NCBI RefSeq assembly: GCF_009659625.1
Contig: NZ_VOIW01000001.1
Span: forward strand, 1,240,001-1,304,000
From: Pseudomonas haemolytica
GTDB lineage: Bacteria > Pseudomonadota > Gammaproteobacteria > Pseudomonadales > Pseudomonadaceae
DNA length: 64,000 nt
Direction: 5' to 3'
The notes below the pieces were generated by a model. The model saw only the letters and a list, made by a program, of their open reading frames with translations, ran no database searches and had not been told where the DNA came from. The position numbers and the translations under genes are program-made. The first letter of the stretch is position 1, and every line of letters starts with the position of its first letter. Of the stretch, positions 1 through 8,749 are shown in pieces.

Positions 1-255
1 ACCTCGGCCACCCTGCTGCGTGAACTCAAAAGCACTGGCGAGCTGGACTTTCCCGCGCTGGGCGCCGAGCCTGACGCCACCTGGCTGACCTTGATTTCCC
101 GCGGGCTGAACCTTGACACCACGTTGCGCATCAGCCTGAGCGGACCGAACGCCGAAGCCTGGCGCCAGGGCCTGGTCGATGCAGGAGTGCGTGCCGCGCG
201 CCTGGAAACCGGCACCGGTGATGCTAAGGGTTTGCACCTGCATCTGATACGCTGA
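1..255 (+). CDS. C-terminal fragment of an unidentified protein
   Basis: An open frame runs from the first base to a TGA at 253-255 and gives the last 84 residues of a protein whose start lies outside the window. The visible part is soluble, with a segment reading DATWLTLISRGLNLDTTLRI and a basic end, HLHLIR. I see no catalytic motif, membrane segment or repeat and do not recognise the family. Codon use and GC match the neighbours, and it lies 71 bp upstream of the PerM-like gene on the same strand, so co-transcription is possible. Confidence 0.6.
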   Translation, partial: TSATLLRELKSTGELDFPALGAEPDATWLTLISRGLNLDTTLRISLSGPNAEAWRQGLVDAGVRAARLETGTGDAKGLHLHLIR

Positions 256-326
256 CCGTTACAGGGCGAACGGACCCGCGCCGTTCGCCTAAGCTCTCTT
301 CCTACAGCCTATTCTCGAGATACCCG

Positions 327-1388
327 ATGCTCAATAACGATCGCCTGCTGGTGCAAATCCTGCTGCTGGTGCTGTTCGGTGCCAGCTTCTGGGTCATGGC
401 ACCGTTCTGGTCGGCGCTGTTCTGGGGGGCGGTGCTGGCGTTTGCCAGTTGGCCGCTGATGCGTTTGCTCACCCGTTGGCTGGGTGGCCGGGAGTCCCTG
501 GCTGCTGGCATCCTGACCCTGGGCTGGATGCTGCTGGTGGCGGTGCCGCTGGTCTGGCTGGGGTTCAACCTGGCCGACCATGTGCGGGATGCGGTGGCGC
601 TGATCAAGGATATCCAGGTCGACGGCTTGCCCGAGGCGCCGACTTGGTTGGGCTCGATCCCGTTTGTCGGCGAGCGCCTGGTGGCGATGTGGGACAGCAT
701 TGATCAACAAGGCGCGGCGCTGATGGTCAGCATCAAGCCGTACCTTGGCCAGGTCGGCAATTGGTTGCTGGCGCGCAGTGCGCAAATTGGCGGTGGCATT
801 CTCGAGCTGACCTTGAGCCTGGTCTTCGTGTTCTTTTTCTATCGCGATGGCCCACGCCTGGCGATGTTTGTACACCGCCTGCTGGAGCGCCTGATCGGCG
901 AGCGTGCCGGCTACTACATCGAACTGGTGGCCGGCACGGTACAACGGGTGGTCAACGGTGTGATCGGCACCGCTGCCGCCCAGGCCCTGTTGGCGCTGAT
1001 CGGCTTCCTGATCGCCGGCGTGCCGGGCGCGCTGGTGCTGGGCATCGTCACCTTCCTGCTCAGCCTGATCCCCATGGGCCCGCCGCTGGTGTGGATCCCG
1101 GCCACGGCCTGGCTGGCGTGGAAGGGCGACTATACCTATGCGGTGTTCCTGGGTGTATGGGGCACGTTCGTGATCAGCGGCGTGGATAACGTACTCAAGC
1201 CGTACCTGATCAGCCGTGGCGGCAACCTGCCGCTGGTGATTGTGTTGTTGGGCGTGTTCGGTGGGTTGATAGCGTTCGGTTTTATCGGCCTGTTTATCGG
1301 CCCGACCTTGTTGGCGGTGGCTTACAGCCTGTTGACAGACTGGAGCGCGACTCAGGCGCAGGTGCGCCGTGAAGACAAACCGTTGTAA
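327..1388 (+). CDS. AI-2E family transporter (PerM/YdiK-like membrane protein)
   Basis: This 353-residue polytopic inner-membrane protein has the layout of the PerM/AI-2E exporter family: two hydrophobic hairpins in the first 80 residues, a soluble segment around residues 90-150, and a hydrophobic C-terminal half. The family signature is visible as FVFFFYRDG near residue 170 and as the stretch LIPMGPPLVWIPA near residue 250. Members have been proposed to export autoinducer-2 or to act as sodium/proton-linked exporters, but the substrate cannot be read from sequence. The ATG at 327 follows a weak GAGATA ribosome site. It converges on the sensor kinase gene downstream. Confidence 0.85.
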   Translation: MLNNDRLLVQILLLVLFGASFWVMAPFWSALFWGAVLAFASWPLMRLLTRWLGGRESLAAGILTLGWMLLVAVPLVWLGFNLADHVRDAVALIKDIQVDGLPEAPTWLGSIPFVGERLVAMWDSIDQQGAALMVSIKPYLGQVGNWLLARSAQIGGGILELTLSLVFVFFFYRDGPRLAMFVHRLLERLIGERAGYYIELVAGTVQRVVNGVIGTAAAQALLALIGFLIAGVPGALVLGIVTFLLSLIPMGPPLVWIPATAWLAWKGDYTYAVFLGVWGTFVISGVDNVLKPYLISRGGNLPLVIVLLGVFGGLIAFGFIGLFIGPTLLAVAYSLLTDWSATQAQVRREDKPL

Positions 1389-1437
1389 CTGACGGATAGC
1401 GGTCAATCTGGGAGTGGGCTTAGATAGGTGGCAGCTA

Positions 1438-2475
1438 TCAAGCCCTTGGCAGCCACATGACAGCGGTCAAGCCGCCGCCAGGCGTCTCCTCCAGGCTCAG
1501 ATGGCCGCCGAGGCGTTCCACCGCTTCCTTGGAAATCGTCATGCCTAGGCCGACGCCCCCGGAATTGCGATTGCGCGATCCCTCCAGGCGGAAGAACGGC
1601 TCGAACACCGCTTCGCGTTTATCCGCGGCGATCCCCGGGCCGTGGTCGATTACCCTGATCACCAAGGCCCCGCGACTGTCGGCCAGTTCTATCCGGGCTG
1701 TACCGGCGTAGCGCAGAGCGTTGTCGATCAGGTTGTTGAGGCATGAGCGCAGGGCCATCGGCTGCACCTGCAACGGCGCACAGGTGCCGGAAAATTGCAC
1801 GTCGCAGCCTTGGTCCTGGGCGTTTTCGCTGAGAGATTCGACCAACGCCTGCACGTCGAGCCAGTGTCGTGTCTCGCTGGTACGTTGCTCGTGCAGGTAG
1901 CTCAGGGTGGCATCGAGCATGCCGATCATGTCGTCCAGGTCCTGGCGCATCTGGCCTTGCAGCTTGGTGTCCTCGATCTGTTCGAGGCGCAGCTTGAGCC
2001 GCGACAGCGGGGTGCGCAGGTCGTGGGAGACCGCACCGAGCATGCGTGCGCGCTGGCTGACTTGCTCGCGGATGCGTTTTTGCATCAGGTTGAAGGTCGA
2101 CGCTGCTTGCCGTGCTTCACGCGGACCGGACTCCACCAGGGGCGGGCTGTCGAGGTCGACGCTCAAGCGCTCGGCTGCCGCGCTCAGGCGTTGGATCGGT
2201 CGACTCAGCAGCTTGGCGCCGTACCAGGCGGCGATGATCAGCGAGATGAATTGAAACGTCAGCGGTACCACCGGGCCGCCGAACCACGGGCGACGATGCT
2301 CCTTGTGCAACGGCTTCAGGCTGCCATCGGGCTGCTCGACGAAGGCCGCACGGGGCGGCGGTGGTGGCGGGCCGTAGTGGTGGAACCAAAAGATCGCCAA
2401 CACGTGGGCCAGCACAATAGCCACCAGCAATAGGCCGAACAGTCGTCCGAACAGCGTATTGAAGGTGGCGCGCAT
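1438..2475 (-). CDS. EnvZ/OmpR-type sensor histidine kinase
   Basis: This 345-residue inner-membrane kinase is the partner of the response regulator just upstream. It has TM1 at about residues 10-27, a short periplasmic loop rich in Pro and His (PPPPPPRAAF), TM2 near residues 70-88, a HAMP segment (KLLSRPIQRLSAAAERL), the H-box AVSHDLRTPLSRLKL, the N-box LIDNALRY and the G-boxes DHGPGIA and GGVGLGMTI. The ATG at 2475 overlaps the regulator stop as TGATG, so translation is coupled; an in-frame TTG lies one codon earlier. The small periplasmic loop suggests membrane-state or small-ion sensing, but no signal is known. Confidence 0.9.
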   Translation of the reverse strand: MRATFNTLFGRLFGLLLVAIVLAHVLAIFWFHHYGPPPPPPRAAFVEQPDGSLKPLHKEHRRPWFGGPVVPLTFQFISLIIAAWYGAKLLSRPIQRLSAAAERLSVDLDSPPLVESGPREARQAASTFNLMQKRIREQVSQRARMLGAVSHDLRTPLSRLKLRLEQIEDTKLQGQMRQDLDDMIGMLDATLSYLHEQRTSETRHWLDVQALVESLSENAQDQGCDVQFSGTCAPLQVQPMALRSCLNNLIDNALRYAGTARIELADSRGALVIRVIDHGPGIAADKREAVFEPFFRLEGSRNRNSGGVGLGMTISKEAVERLGGHLSLEETPGGGLTAVMWLPRA

Positions 2476-3239
2476 CAACCGATATCCCGGGCGTCGAACA
2501 GGTAGCCTTCGCCGCGCACGGTCTTGATCAGTTGCGGTGCCTTGGGGTCATCCCCCAGCTTCTGGCGCAGGCGCGACACCAGCAAATCGATGCTGCGATC
2601 AAAGGCTTCAATGGAGCGGCCACGGGCGGCATCCAGCAGTTGTTCGCGGCTCAATACGCGGCGCGGGCGCTCGATAAACACCCACAACAAACGAAACTCG
2701 GCGTTGGACAGCGGTACCACCAGGCCATCATCGGCTACCAGTTGGCGCAGCACACTGTTGAGGCGCCAGGTGTCGAAACGGATATTGGCCCGTTGCTCGC
2801 TGCGGTCATCGCGCACCCTGCGCAGGATGGTCTGGATACGCGCGACCAGTTCCCGGGGCTCGAAGGGCTTGGACATGTAGTCGTCGGCGCCCAGCTCCAG
2901 GCCGATGATGCGATCGGTGGGTTCGCAGCGGGCGGTGAGCATCAGGATTGGAATGTCCGACTCGGCACGCAACCAGCGACACAACGATAACCCGTCCTCA
3001 CCCGGCAGCATCAGGTCGAGCACCACCACATCGAAGGTTTCGGCTTGCATGGCTTGGCGCATGGCGGTGCCGTCGGTGACGCCCGAGGCGAGAATATTGA
3101 AGCGCGCCAGGTAGTCGATCAACAGTTCGCGGATTGGCACGTCGTCGTCGACGATCAGCGCGCGGGTGTTCCAGCGCTTGTCTTCGGCGATCACCGCGCC
3201 TTTTGGCTCTTCGTTTACAGGGACGGAAGGGGTCTGCAT
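2475..3239 (-). CDS. OmpR-family response regulator
   Basis: This 254-residue regulator has a receiver domain (acidic pocket VDDDVPIRE, phospho-acceptor in VVVLDLMLPGEDG, conserved Lys in MSKPFEP) and a C-terminal OmpR/PhoB winged helix (ends TVRGEGYLFDARDIG). The frame stays open to 3380, but those extra residues precede a normal N-terminus poorly. I prefer the ATG at 3239, which leaves about 25 residues before the first beta strand. It forms a two-gene operon with the kinase. The target genes are unknown; pyrF is divergent and is not an obvious target. Confidence 0.88.
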   Translation of the reverse strand: MQTPSVPVNEEPKGAVIAEDKRWNTRALIVDDDVPIRELLIDYLARFNILASGVTDGTAMRQAMQAETFDVVVLDLMLPGEDGLSLCRWLRAESDIPILMLTARCEPTDRIIGLELGADDYMSKPFEPRELVARIQTILRRVRDDRSEQRANIRFDTWRLNSVLRQLVADDGLVVPLSNAEFRLLWVFIERPRRVLSREQLLDAARGRSIEAFDRSIDLLVSRLRQKLGDDPKAPQLIKTVRGEGYLFDARDIG

Positions 3240-3498
3240 AGTGCGATCATCTGCCTGGGTTGTTGCTGTCAGCATAGGCGCCCGGTTCCATGGCTGGAAG
3301 TGCGGGCGGGCGGTCATGTGCGCGAGGCTAGCCGGGCGGCGTGTTGGGGGCGTGTCGTGTATGTATCGGCTTTGAAACAATTGCCCGAAATGGCGTATCT
3401 CGGGCGTTTGATCAGTATTTACCGATCATCGGATCCCGCAACGGCGCTGCTTGCGCTACAATCCGCGCCGATTTCGACTTGCCTGAGAGCCCATTCCA

Positions 3499-4197
3499 AT
3501 GTCCGTCTGCCAGACTCCTATCATCGTCGCCCTGGATTACCCCACTCGTGACGCCGCACTGAAGCTGGCTGACCAGTTGGACCCCAAGCTTTGCCGGGTC
3601 AAGGTCGGTAAGGAACTGTTCACCAGTTGCGCTGCGGAAATCGTCGGCACCCTGCGGGACAAAGGCTTCGAAGTGTTCCTCGACTTGAAATTCCATGACA
3701 TTCCCAACACCACGGCGATGGCAGTGAAAGCTGCGGCCGAAATGGGCGTGTGGATGGTCAATGTGCACTGCTCCGGCGGCCTGCGCATGATGAGCGCGTG
3801 TCGCGAAGTGCTGGAGCAGCGCAGCGGCCCGAAACCGTTGCTGATCGGCGTGACCGTGCTGACCAGCATGGAGCGCGAAGACCTGGCGGGCATCGGCCTG
3901 GATATCGAGCCCCAGGAGCAGGTCCTGCGCCTGGCGGCCCTGGCGCAGAAAGCCGGCCTGGACGGCCTGGTGTGCTCGGCCCTGGAAGCCCAGGCCCTGA
4001 AGAGCGCCCACCCATCGTTGCAACTGGTGACCCCGGGTATTCGCCCCGCGGGCAGCGCCCAGGATGACCAGCGCCGTATCCTGACGCCGCGCCAGGCCCT
4101 GGATGCGGGCTCCGACTATCTGGTGATTGGCCGTCCGATCAGCCAGGCGGCGGATCCTGCCAAGGCACTGGCAGCAGTGGTTGCTGAAATCGCCTGA
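3499..4197 (+). CDS. pyrF: Orotidine 5'-phosphate decarboxylase
   Basis: This cytoplasmic TIM-barrel enzyme (232 residues) performs the last step of UMP synthesis, decarboxylating OMP. The catalytic motif is intact as [10 protein letters not shown] with Asp62, Lys64 and Asp67, and the N-terminal substrate Asp lies in IVALDY (Asp13). The phosphate-gripper segment reads VTPGIRPAG followed by YLVIGRPIS near the C-terminus. The length is normal for gamma-proteobacterial PyrF. The gene stands alone, divergent from the two-component operon, and is followed by a REP-like hairpin and the large inverted-repeat element. Confidence 0.97.
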   Translation: MSVCQTPIIVALDYPTRDAALKLADQLDPKLCRVKVGKELFTSCAAEIVGTLRDKGFEVFLDLKFHDIPNTTAMAVKAAAEMGVWMVNVHCSGGLRMMSACREVLEQRSGPKPLLIGVTVLTSMEREDLAGIGLDIEPQEQVLRLAALAQKAGLDGLVCSALEAQALKSAHPSLQLVTPGIRPAGSAQDDQRRILTPRQALDAGSDYLVIGRPISQAADPAKALAAVVAEIA

Positions 4198-4201
4198 TAC
4201 C

Positions 4202-4237
4202 TGTGGGAGGGGGGCTTGCCCCCCGATGGCGGACTGA
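4202..4237. repeat. Single REP-like hairpin after pyrF
   Basis: The sequence TGTGGGAGGGGGGCTTGCC with the following C-run forms a short G/C-rich hairpin (GGGGGG, loop CTTG, CCCCCC) starting five bases after the pyrF stop. It belongs to the same REP family as the paired elements at 4606, 31923 and 33672 but lacks an inverted partner. It may end pyrF transcription or protect the mRNA 3' end, although there is no T-tract. Confidence 0.7.
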
Positions 4238-4414
4238 CAGCCGAGCAGGTTGTTGGTTTTCAGACCGAGTACATATCCATTGCTGCGGTAACGGCGGCTA
4301 TTGGTTCCGCTCTTACAGCGGGTCACTTTTGAAAAGAGTCCAAAAGTAACCAAAAGGCTCTTGCCCCACCACTCGGCACCTCGCCTAGGCTCGGTGTGCC
4401 CGTAATCCGACATG

Positions 4415-4494
4415 GATTTGGGGGGCCGCCGCCACGCGCCATCCATGGCGCGGGGCGGCTAAACCGGCATCCCTGCCGGTTTACCCCCCAAATC
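4415..4494. repeat. Potential three-way-junction (cloverleaf) structure
   Basis: An 11-bp closing stem (GATTTGGGGGG at 4415-4425 with CCCCCCAAATC at 4484-4494) encloses two perfect hairpins. The first is CGCGCCAT/ATGGCGCG at 4435-4442 and 4445-4452 with a 2-nt loop. The second is AAACCGGC/GCCGGTTT at 4461-4468 and 4475-4482 with a 6-nt loop. Both strands can fold this way. There is no ORF and no T-tract. Confidence 0.75.
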
Positions 4495-4605
4495 AATATC
4501 GAATTCCGGCCAGCGTGGTTTAACGGGGCGCCTGAGATCAAAATCAAAAACACAGCGAGGCGGCCTTAGAGCCGACCGATTCAGGTTGGCGATACTCGGT
4601 GCAAA

Positions 4606-4694
4606 TGTGGGAGGGGGCTTGCTCCCGATGAAGGAGTGTCAGTAAACACATCTGTGACTGACCCACCGCCATCGGGGGCAAGCCCCCTCCCACA
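4606..4694. repeat. REPIN-like doublet (GGGGGCTTGC type)
   Basis: Two REP sequences in inverted orientation start with TGTGGGAGGGGGCTTGC at 4606 and end with its near reverse complement at 4694, separated by about 40 bp. This doublet form is the mobile unit (REPIN) known from fluorescent pseudomonads. It sits inside the larger inverted repeat. Confidence 0.85.
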
Positions 4695-5024
4695 GTTTGA
4701 TCCCCACACATCAGGCAAATATTCACCTGCTTTTGCTCTGCTTTTGACTTGGCTTTTGATCTCAGGCGCCCTGTTAAACCAAGCCTGCGTTCGGGCACAC
4801 CGAGCCTAGGCGAGGTGCCGAGTGGTGGGGCGAGGACCTTTTGCTTACTTTTGGCTGGGCCGGCATTCCGGTCCTTCTAAAAGTGAGCCGCTGTAAGAGC
4901 GGAACCCTAAGTGGCCGTTACCTAAATAACGGATATGTACTCGGTCACTCCCCCCAACATCCTGGTTAGCTGAACCCCTCTTACTAAACAGTTTGCTGCG
5001 CGACAGCGTCACATCGAAGCTGTG

Positions 5025-6032
5025 TCAGCTGACTTTTAAAACCAACTTCCCAAAGTTCTCACCGTTGAACAGCTTCATCAGCGTTTCCGGGAACGTCTCC
5101 AGCCCGTCGACAATATCTTCCTTGCTCTTGAGCTTGCCCTGGGCCATCCAGCCGGCCATTTCCTGCCCTGCTGCCGGGAAGTTCGCGGCGTGGTCCATCA
5201 CCACAAACCCCTCCATCCGCGCGCGATTGACCAGTAATGACAAATAGTTGGCCGGGCCTTTGACGGCTTCCTTGTTGTTGTACTGGCTGATGGCGCCGCA
5301 AATGACCACGCGGGCTTTCAGCGCCAGGCGGCTGAGCACGGCGTCGAGAATGTCGCCGCCGACGTTATCGAAATACACGTCCACGCCTTTGGGGCAATCG
5401 CGCTTGAGGGCGGCAGGCACGTCTTCGTTTTTATAGTCGATGGCCGCGTCGAAGCCCAGTTCACCCACCAGGAACTTGCATTTGTCGGCGCCTCCGGCAA
5501 TGCCCACCACGCGACAGCCTTTGATCTTGGCGATCTGCCCGGCGATGCTGCCCACGGCGCCCGCAGCACCGGAGATCACCACGGTGTCGCCGGCTTTCGG
5601 CGTACCGGTATCCAGCAAAGCGAAGTAAGCCGTCATGCCGGTCATGCCCAGGGCGGACAGGTAGCGGGGCAGGGGCGCAAGCTTGGGGTCAACCTTGTAG
5701 AAACCACGGGGCTCGCCCAGGAAATAATCCTGCACGCCAAGGGCGCCATTCACGTAATCACCCACCGCGAATGTCGGGTTGTTCGAGGCGATCACTTTAC
5801 CTACGCCCAGGGCGCGCATGACTTCGCCGATGCCTACCGGCGGGATGTAGGACTTGCCCTCATTCATCCAGCCACGCATGGCCGGGTCGAGTGACAAGTA
5901 TTCGTTGCGCACCAGCACCTGGCCGTCAGCTGGCGTGCCCACCGGCACTTCCTGGTAGGTGAACGTCTCCCGCGTGGCCGCGCCGACCGGGCGTTTGGCG
6001 AGCAGGAATTGGCGGTTGGTCTGGGCGGTCAT
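5025..6032 (-). CDS. NADP-dependent medium-chain oxidoreductase (CurA/leukotriene B4 12-HD-like)
   Basis: This 335-residue cytoplasmic enzyme belongs to the zinc-independent MDR superfamily that reduces alpha,beta-unsaturated carbonyls with NADPH. It has an N-terminal GroES-like fold with LSLDPAMRGWM near residue 50, the signature LGMTGMTAYFAL, and a Rossmann motif (VVISGAAGAVGSIAGQIA). It ends with NGENFGKLVLKV, as the family does. The frame also allows ATG at 6059, which has an AAGG ten bases upstream; I prefer 6032 because the family usually begins MTAQTNR-like. It is divergent from the SDR gene. The physiological substrate is unknown. Confidence 0.88.
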   Translation of the reverse strand: MTAQTNRQFLLAKRPVGAATRETFTYQEVPVGTPADGQVLVRNEYLSLDPAMRGWMNEGKSYIPPVGIGEVMRALGVGKVIASNNPTFAVGDYVNGALGVQDYFLGEPRGFYKVDPKLAPLPRYLSALGMTGMTAYFALLDTGTPKAGDTVVISGAAGAVGSIAGQIAKIKGCRVVGIAGGADKCKFLVGELGFDAAIDYKNEDVPAALKRDCPKGVDVYFDNVGGDILDAVLSRLALKARVVICGAISQYNNKEAVKGPANYLSLLVNRARMEGFVVMDHAANFPAAGQEMAGWMAQGKLKSKEDIVDGLETFPETLMKLFNGENFGKLVLKVS

Positions 6033-6261
6033 GGCAGGGACTCTGTAGAAATGAATCATGAGTGATAGACCTTCAATGGCAGCAGGGCAAGGTAGTCCGA
6101 GGGAGGCGAATGCCCGTCAATAGGCATCGCTGATGATCACCCAGGTGGAGTTATCACTGCGATTCATGCAGTGCCAACCGGCCCTCTGATAGTGCTGACG
6201 CGTCTTTCCCTGGGTTGGCTAGACTCGCCCCCACTGCAACTACTCCCATAGGACACTTCCC

Positions 6262-7023
6262 ATGAGCATGACGTTTTCCGGCCAGGTTGCCTTGGTGACC
6301 GGCGCCGCCGCTGGCATTGGCCGCGCCACCGCGCTGGCGTTCGCTGCCGAAGGCTTGCAGGTGGTGGTCGCCGACCTCGATGTGGCGGGTGGCGAGGGCA
6401 CTGTCGCACTGATCCGCCAGGCTGGCGGCGAAGCGTTGTTTGTGCGTTGCAATGTCACGCTCGAAACGGACGTGCAGCAATTGATGGCGCAGACGGTTGC
6501 CACCTATGGACGCCTGGACTACGCCTTCAACAACGCCGGGATCGAGATCGAGAAGGGCAAGCTGGCCGATGGCAGCGTGGACGAGTTCGACGCCATCATG
6601 GGGGTTAACGTCAAGGGCGTGTGGTTGTGCATGAAGTGCCAGTTGCCGTTGCTGTTGGCCCAGGGCCGTGGAGCCATTGTCAATACGGCGTCGGTGGCCG
6701 GGTTGGGGGCAGCGCCGAAGATGAGCATCTATGCCGCGTCCAAGCATGCGGTGATCGGCCTGACCAAGTCGGCGGCCATCGAGTACGCAAAAAAGAACAT
6801 CCGCGTGAATGCGGTATGCCCGGCAGTCATTGATACCGACATGTTTCGCCGCGCCTACGAGGCCGACCCGCGCAAGGCCGAATTTGCTGCGGCCATGCAC
6901 CCGGTCGGGCGCATTGGCAAGGTCGAGGAAATTGCCAGCGCCGTGCTGTACCTGTGCAGTGATGGCGCGGCCTTTACCACCGGCCAGGCCTTGGCGGTGG
7001 ACGGTGGTGCAACAGCCATCTAG
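6262..7023 (+). CDS. SDR family oxidoreductase
   Basis: This classical short-chain dehydrogenase/reductase has 253 residues. The cofactor motif is VTGAAAGIGRATALAF (TGxxxGIG), an acidic Asp (VVADLDVAGG) suggests NAD preference, the structural NNAG motif is present, and the catalytic residues are Ser in TASVAG and Tyr/Lys in YAASKHAV. The C-terminus VDGGATAI is standard. It starts at ATG 6262 after AGGAC and is divergent from the MDR gene; the 200-bp gap between them holds no other gene and presumably both promoters. The substrate is undetermined. Confidence 0.9.
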   Translation: MSMTFSGQVALVTGAAAGIGRATALAFAAEGLQVVVADLDVAGGEGTVALIRQAGGEALFVRCNVTLETDVQQLMAQTVATYGRLDYAFNNAGIEIEKGKLADGSVDEFDAIMGVNVKGVWLCMKCQLPLLLAQGRGAIVNTASVAGLGAAPKMSIYAASKHAVIGLTKSAAIEYAKKNIRVNAVCPAVIDTDMFRRAYEADPRKAEFAAAMHPVGRIGKVEEIASAVLYLCSDGAAFTTGQALAVDGGATAI

Positions 7024-7155
7024 GACTGCGCGCCGTGCCCCGTTCGAAAGGGCCCGGGGCGGTGTGGGGCGTTTCCATAGCTGGCAGACTGCCTCGGCCG
7101 AATATGTATCAGTAGGTAAATAACTCAATAAAATCAATACTTTAATAAATATCGG

Positions 7156-7170
7156 CGGCAAATTTTGCCG
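7156..7170. promoter_or_regulatory. Candidate operator upstream of the MocR gene
   Basis: A perfect 7-bp palindrome with a one-base centre (CGGCAAATTTTGCCG) lies 53 bp upstream of the MocR start in an AT-rich stretch. Its place and symmetry suit an autoregulatory operator, but nothing in the sequence names the binding protein. Confidence 0.35.
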
Positions 7171-7222
7171 AGCTTCTGTGCTTAACTGTTTTGGGTTAAC
7201 AGACAGTTGAAGTGAGTGGCTC

Positions 7223-8635
7223 ATGGATTTAGGGATCGATCGACAAGCCCCGGTACCGGTGGTTCAGCAGATCGTCAGCGCGGTGGCGGAATGGATTCGC
7301 AAGAATGAGGTGAGCCCCGGGACACGCTTGCCGTCCATACGGCAATTGGCCCTCGACAACCTGCTCAGCCAGTCCAGCGTGATCGAGGCATTCGAACGGT
7401 TGGTGGCCCAGGGGCTGCTGGCTTCCAAGCACGGCTCGGGGTTCATGGTGGCGCAACCAGCCACTGGCCACGAACAGCACTGGTATGAAGGTGCGGAACA
7501 GGGATGGGGCGCTTTCACCGATAGTCCGCTGGGCGAGCTGAAACTGGGGTGTGGCTGGTTACCGGACGCCTGGCGCGAGAGCGATGACATCAGTTACGCG
7601 ATCCGCGAAACCAGCCGCACCGATACCGGCGGCCTGTTCAACTACAGCACGCCCCTGGGGCTGCCGGCGTTGCGCGCGCAACTGCTCAGGCGCCTGACCC
7701 GGATTCATGTGGCTACCAGCCTGGATCGTATCCTCACTACCCATGGCGCCAGCCATGCCCAGGACCTGCTGATACGCACATTGCTCAAGGCCGGTGATGA
7801 GGTGGTGGTCGAGACGCCGGGTTACGGCAACCTCTATCGTCAATTGGCCTTTCAGGGCGTCACGCTGCTGGAGGTGCCACGCACCCGAGGAGGCCCGGAT
7901 ATCCCCGCATTGGAACTGCTGCTGCAAACCCACCGCCCCAAGTGCCTGTTCATCAACAGCCTGTATCACAACCCCACCGGCACCAGCCTGTGTCGTACCG
8001 TGGCGGAACGTTTGTTGGAGCTGGCGCGCGACCGAGACTTCCTGATCATCGAAGAAGATGTCTACGGCGACCTGCAACATGCCAGTTGCACACGCTTGGC
8101 AGCACTGGCCCATGATGACCGGGTGATCTATGTTTCGAGTTTTTCCAAGACCCTGAGCAGTGCCCTGCGCGTGGGTTACCTCTGCGCCAGTGCGGCGATC
8201 ATTGCGCAAGTGGCCCATCTCAAGACCCTGACAGGGATCGGTACCTCGCGTTTTGCCGAAGCCATGGTGGCCACCTTGTTGAGCAACGGTACTTATCGTA
8301 AGTGGGTACAGCGCCTGCGCAAGCGCCTGAGTACGCAGATGGCCGCAACTTTGCAGGTATTGGAGGATGAAGACTGGCAGGTATTTGCCGTACCCGCTGG
8401 CGGCATGTTCCTGTGGGTGCGACCTGGCCTGGCAGACCCTTCGCGGCTGCAGGCATGTGCTCGACGGCTAGGCGTCCTGCTGTCGCCCGGGGCGTTGTTC
8501 AGCCCCAACGGTGAGTACAGCGAGTGGCTGCGTATCAATGTGTCCTATGCGGCTGATCAGCGGGCATTGGCGTTGTTCCGTGCCATGGGACCTGCCAGAT
8601 CGACCTCAACCATTCTGAAAACGACGCCAATGTAG
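7223..8635 (+). CDS. MocR-type regulator (GntR winged helix plus aminotransferase-like domain)
   Basis: This 470-residue protein has an N-terminal GntR helix-turn-helix (residues 10-75; RLPSIRQLALDNLLSQSSVI, ending GSGFMV) joined to a fold-type I PLP domain. PLP-site residues are visible: NPTG in YHNPTGTS, Asp in EEDVYGDL, and the Schiff-base Lys in VSSFSKTLSSALRVGY. Members use PLP-bound effectors to control nearby transporters or metabolic genes. The AT-rich upstream region carries a palindrome. Neighbours are an SDR upstream and a chemoreceptor downstream, so the target is not obvious. Confidence 0.9.
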   Translation: MDLGIDRQAPVPVVQQIVSAVAEWIRKNEVSPGTRLPSIRQLALDNLLSQSSVIEAFERLVAQGLLASKHGSGFMVAQPATGHEQHWYEGAEQGWGAFTDSPLGELKLGCGWLPDAWRESDDISYAIRETSRTDTGGLFNYSTPLGLPALRAQLLRRLTRIHVATSLDRILTTHGASHAQDLLIRTLLKAGDEVVVETPGYGNLYRQLAFQGVTLLEVPRTRGGPDIPALELLLQTHRPKCLFINSLYHNPTGTSLCRTVAERLLELARDRDFLIIEEDVYGDLQHASCTRLAALAHDDRVIYVSSFSKTLSSALRVGYLCASAAIIAQVAHLKTLTGIGTSRFAEAMVATLLSNGTYRKWVQRLRKRLSTQMAATLQVLEDEDWQVFAVPAGGMFLWVRPGLADPSRLQACARRLGVLLSPGALFSPNGEYSEWLRINVSYAADQRALALFRAMGPARSTSTILKTTPM

Positions 8636-8749
8636 CTTTTTGCCATTATTCCGGCGCCAGCGGCTTGTGCTCAATGCCTTGGGGTTGCCAATCTCGGTGC
8701 TTGTAAACCTGGCTCATGGCATATGCCATTGCAAGAGGATTCAAGTGCA

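Larger units (their letters stand above)
4263..4946. repeat. Nested inverted-repeat element containing a three-way junction and a REPIN
   Basis: Imperfect outer arms at about 4263-4402 and 4792-4946 are reverse complements; the blocks GACCGAGTACATATCC, GGTTCCGCTCTTACAGCGG and CACTCGGCACCTCGCCTAGG are shared. A second pair of arms, 4516-4549 and 4742-4781, shares GGCGCCTGAGATCAAAA. The left side alone carries a structured insert at 4415-4494, described separately, and the centre holds a REPIN at 4606-4694. Short ATG frames inside lack ribosome sites and conserved features, so I read the 4198-5024 interval as non-coding repeat DNA. Confidence 0.8.

Noticed and set aside
309..1406. Long frame antisense to the PerM-like gene
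   Set aside because: Its product is a Gln/Arg/His-rich low-complexity sequence typical of the complement of high-GC genes, with no ribosome site.
3412..4446. Frame antisense to pyrF running into the inverted repeat
   Set aside because: The first part is the repeat arm and the rest mirrors pyrF; such frames recur wherever this repeat occurs.
4606..4694. CRISPR-like repeat
   Set aside because: Only two inverted copies with a short centre; no regularly spaced direct repeats anywhere in the window and no cas genes.
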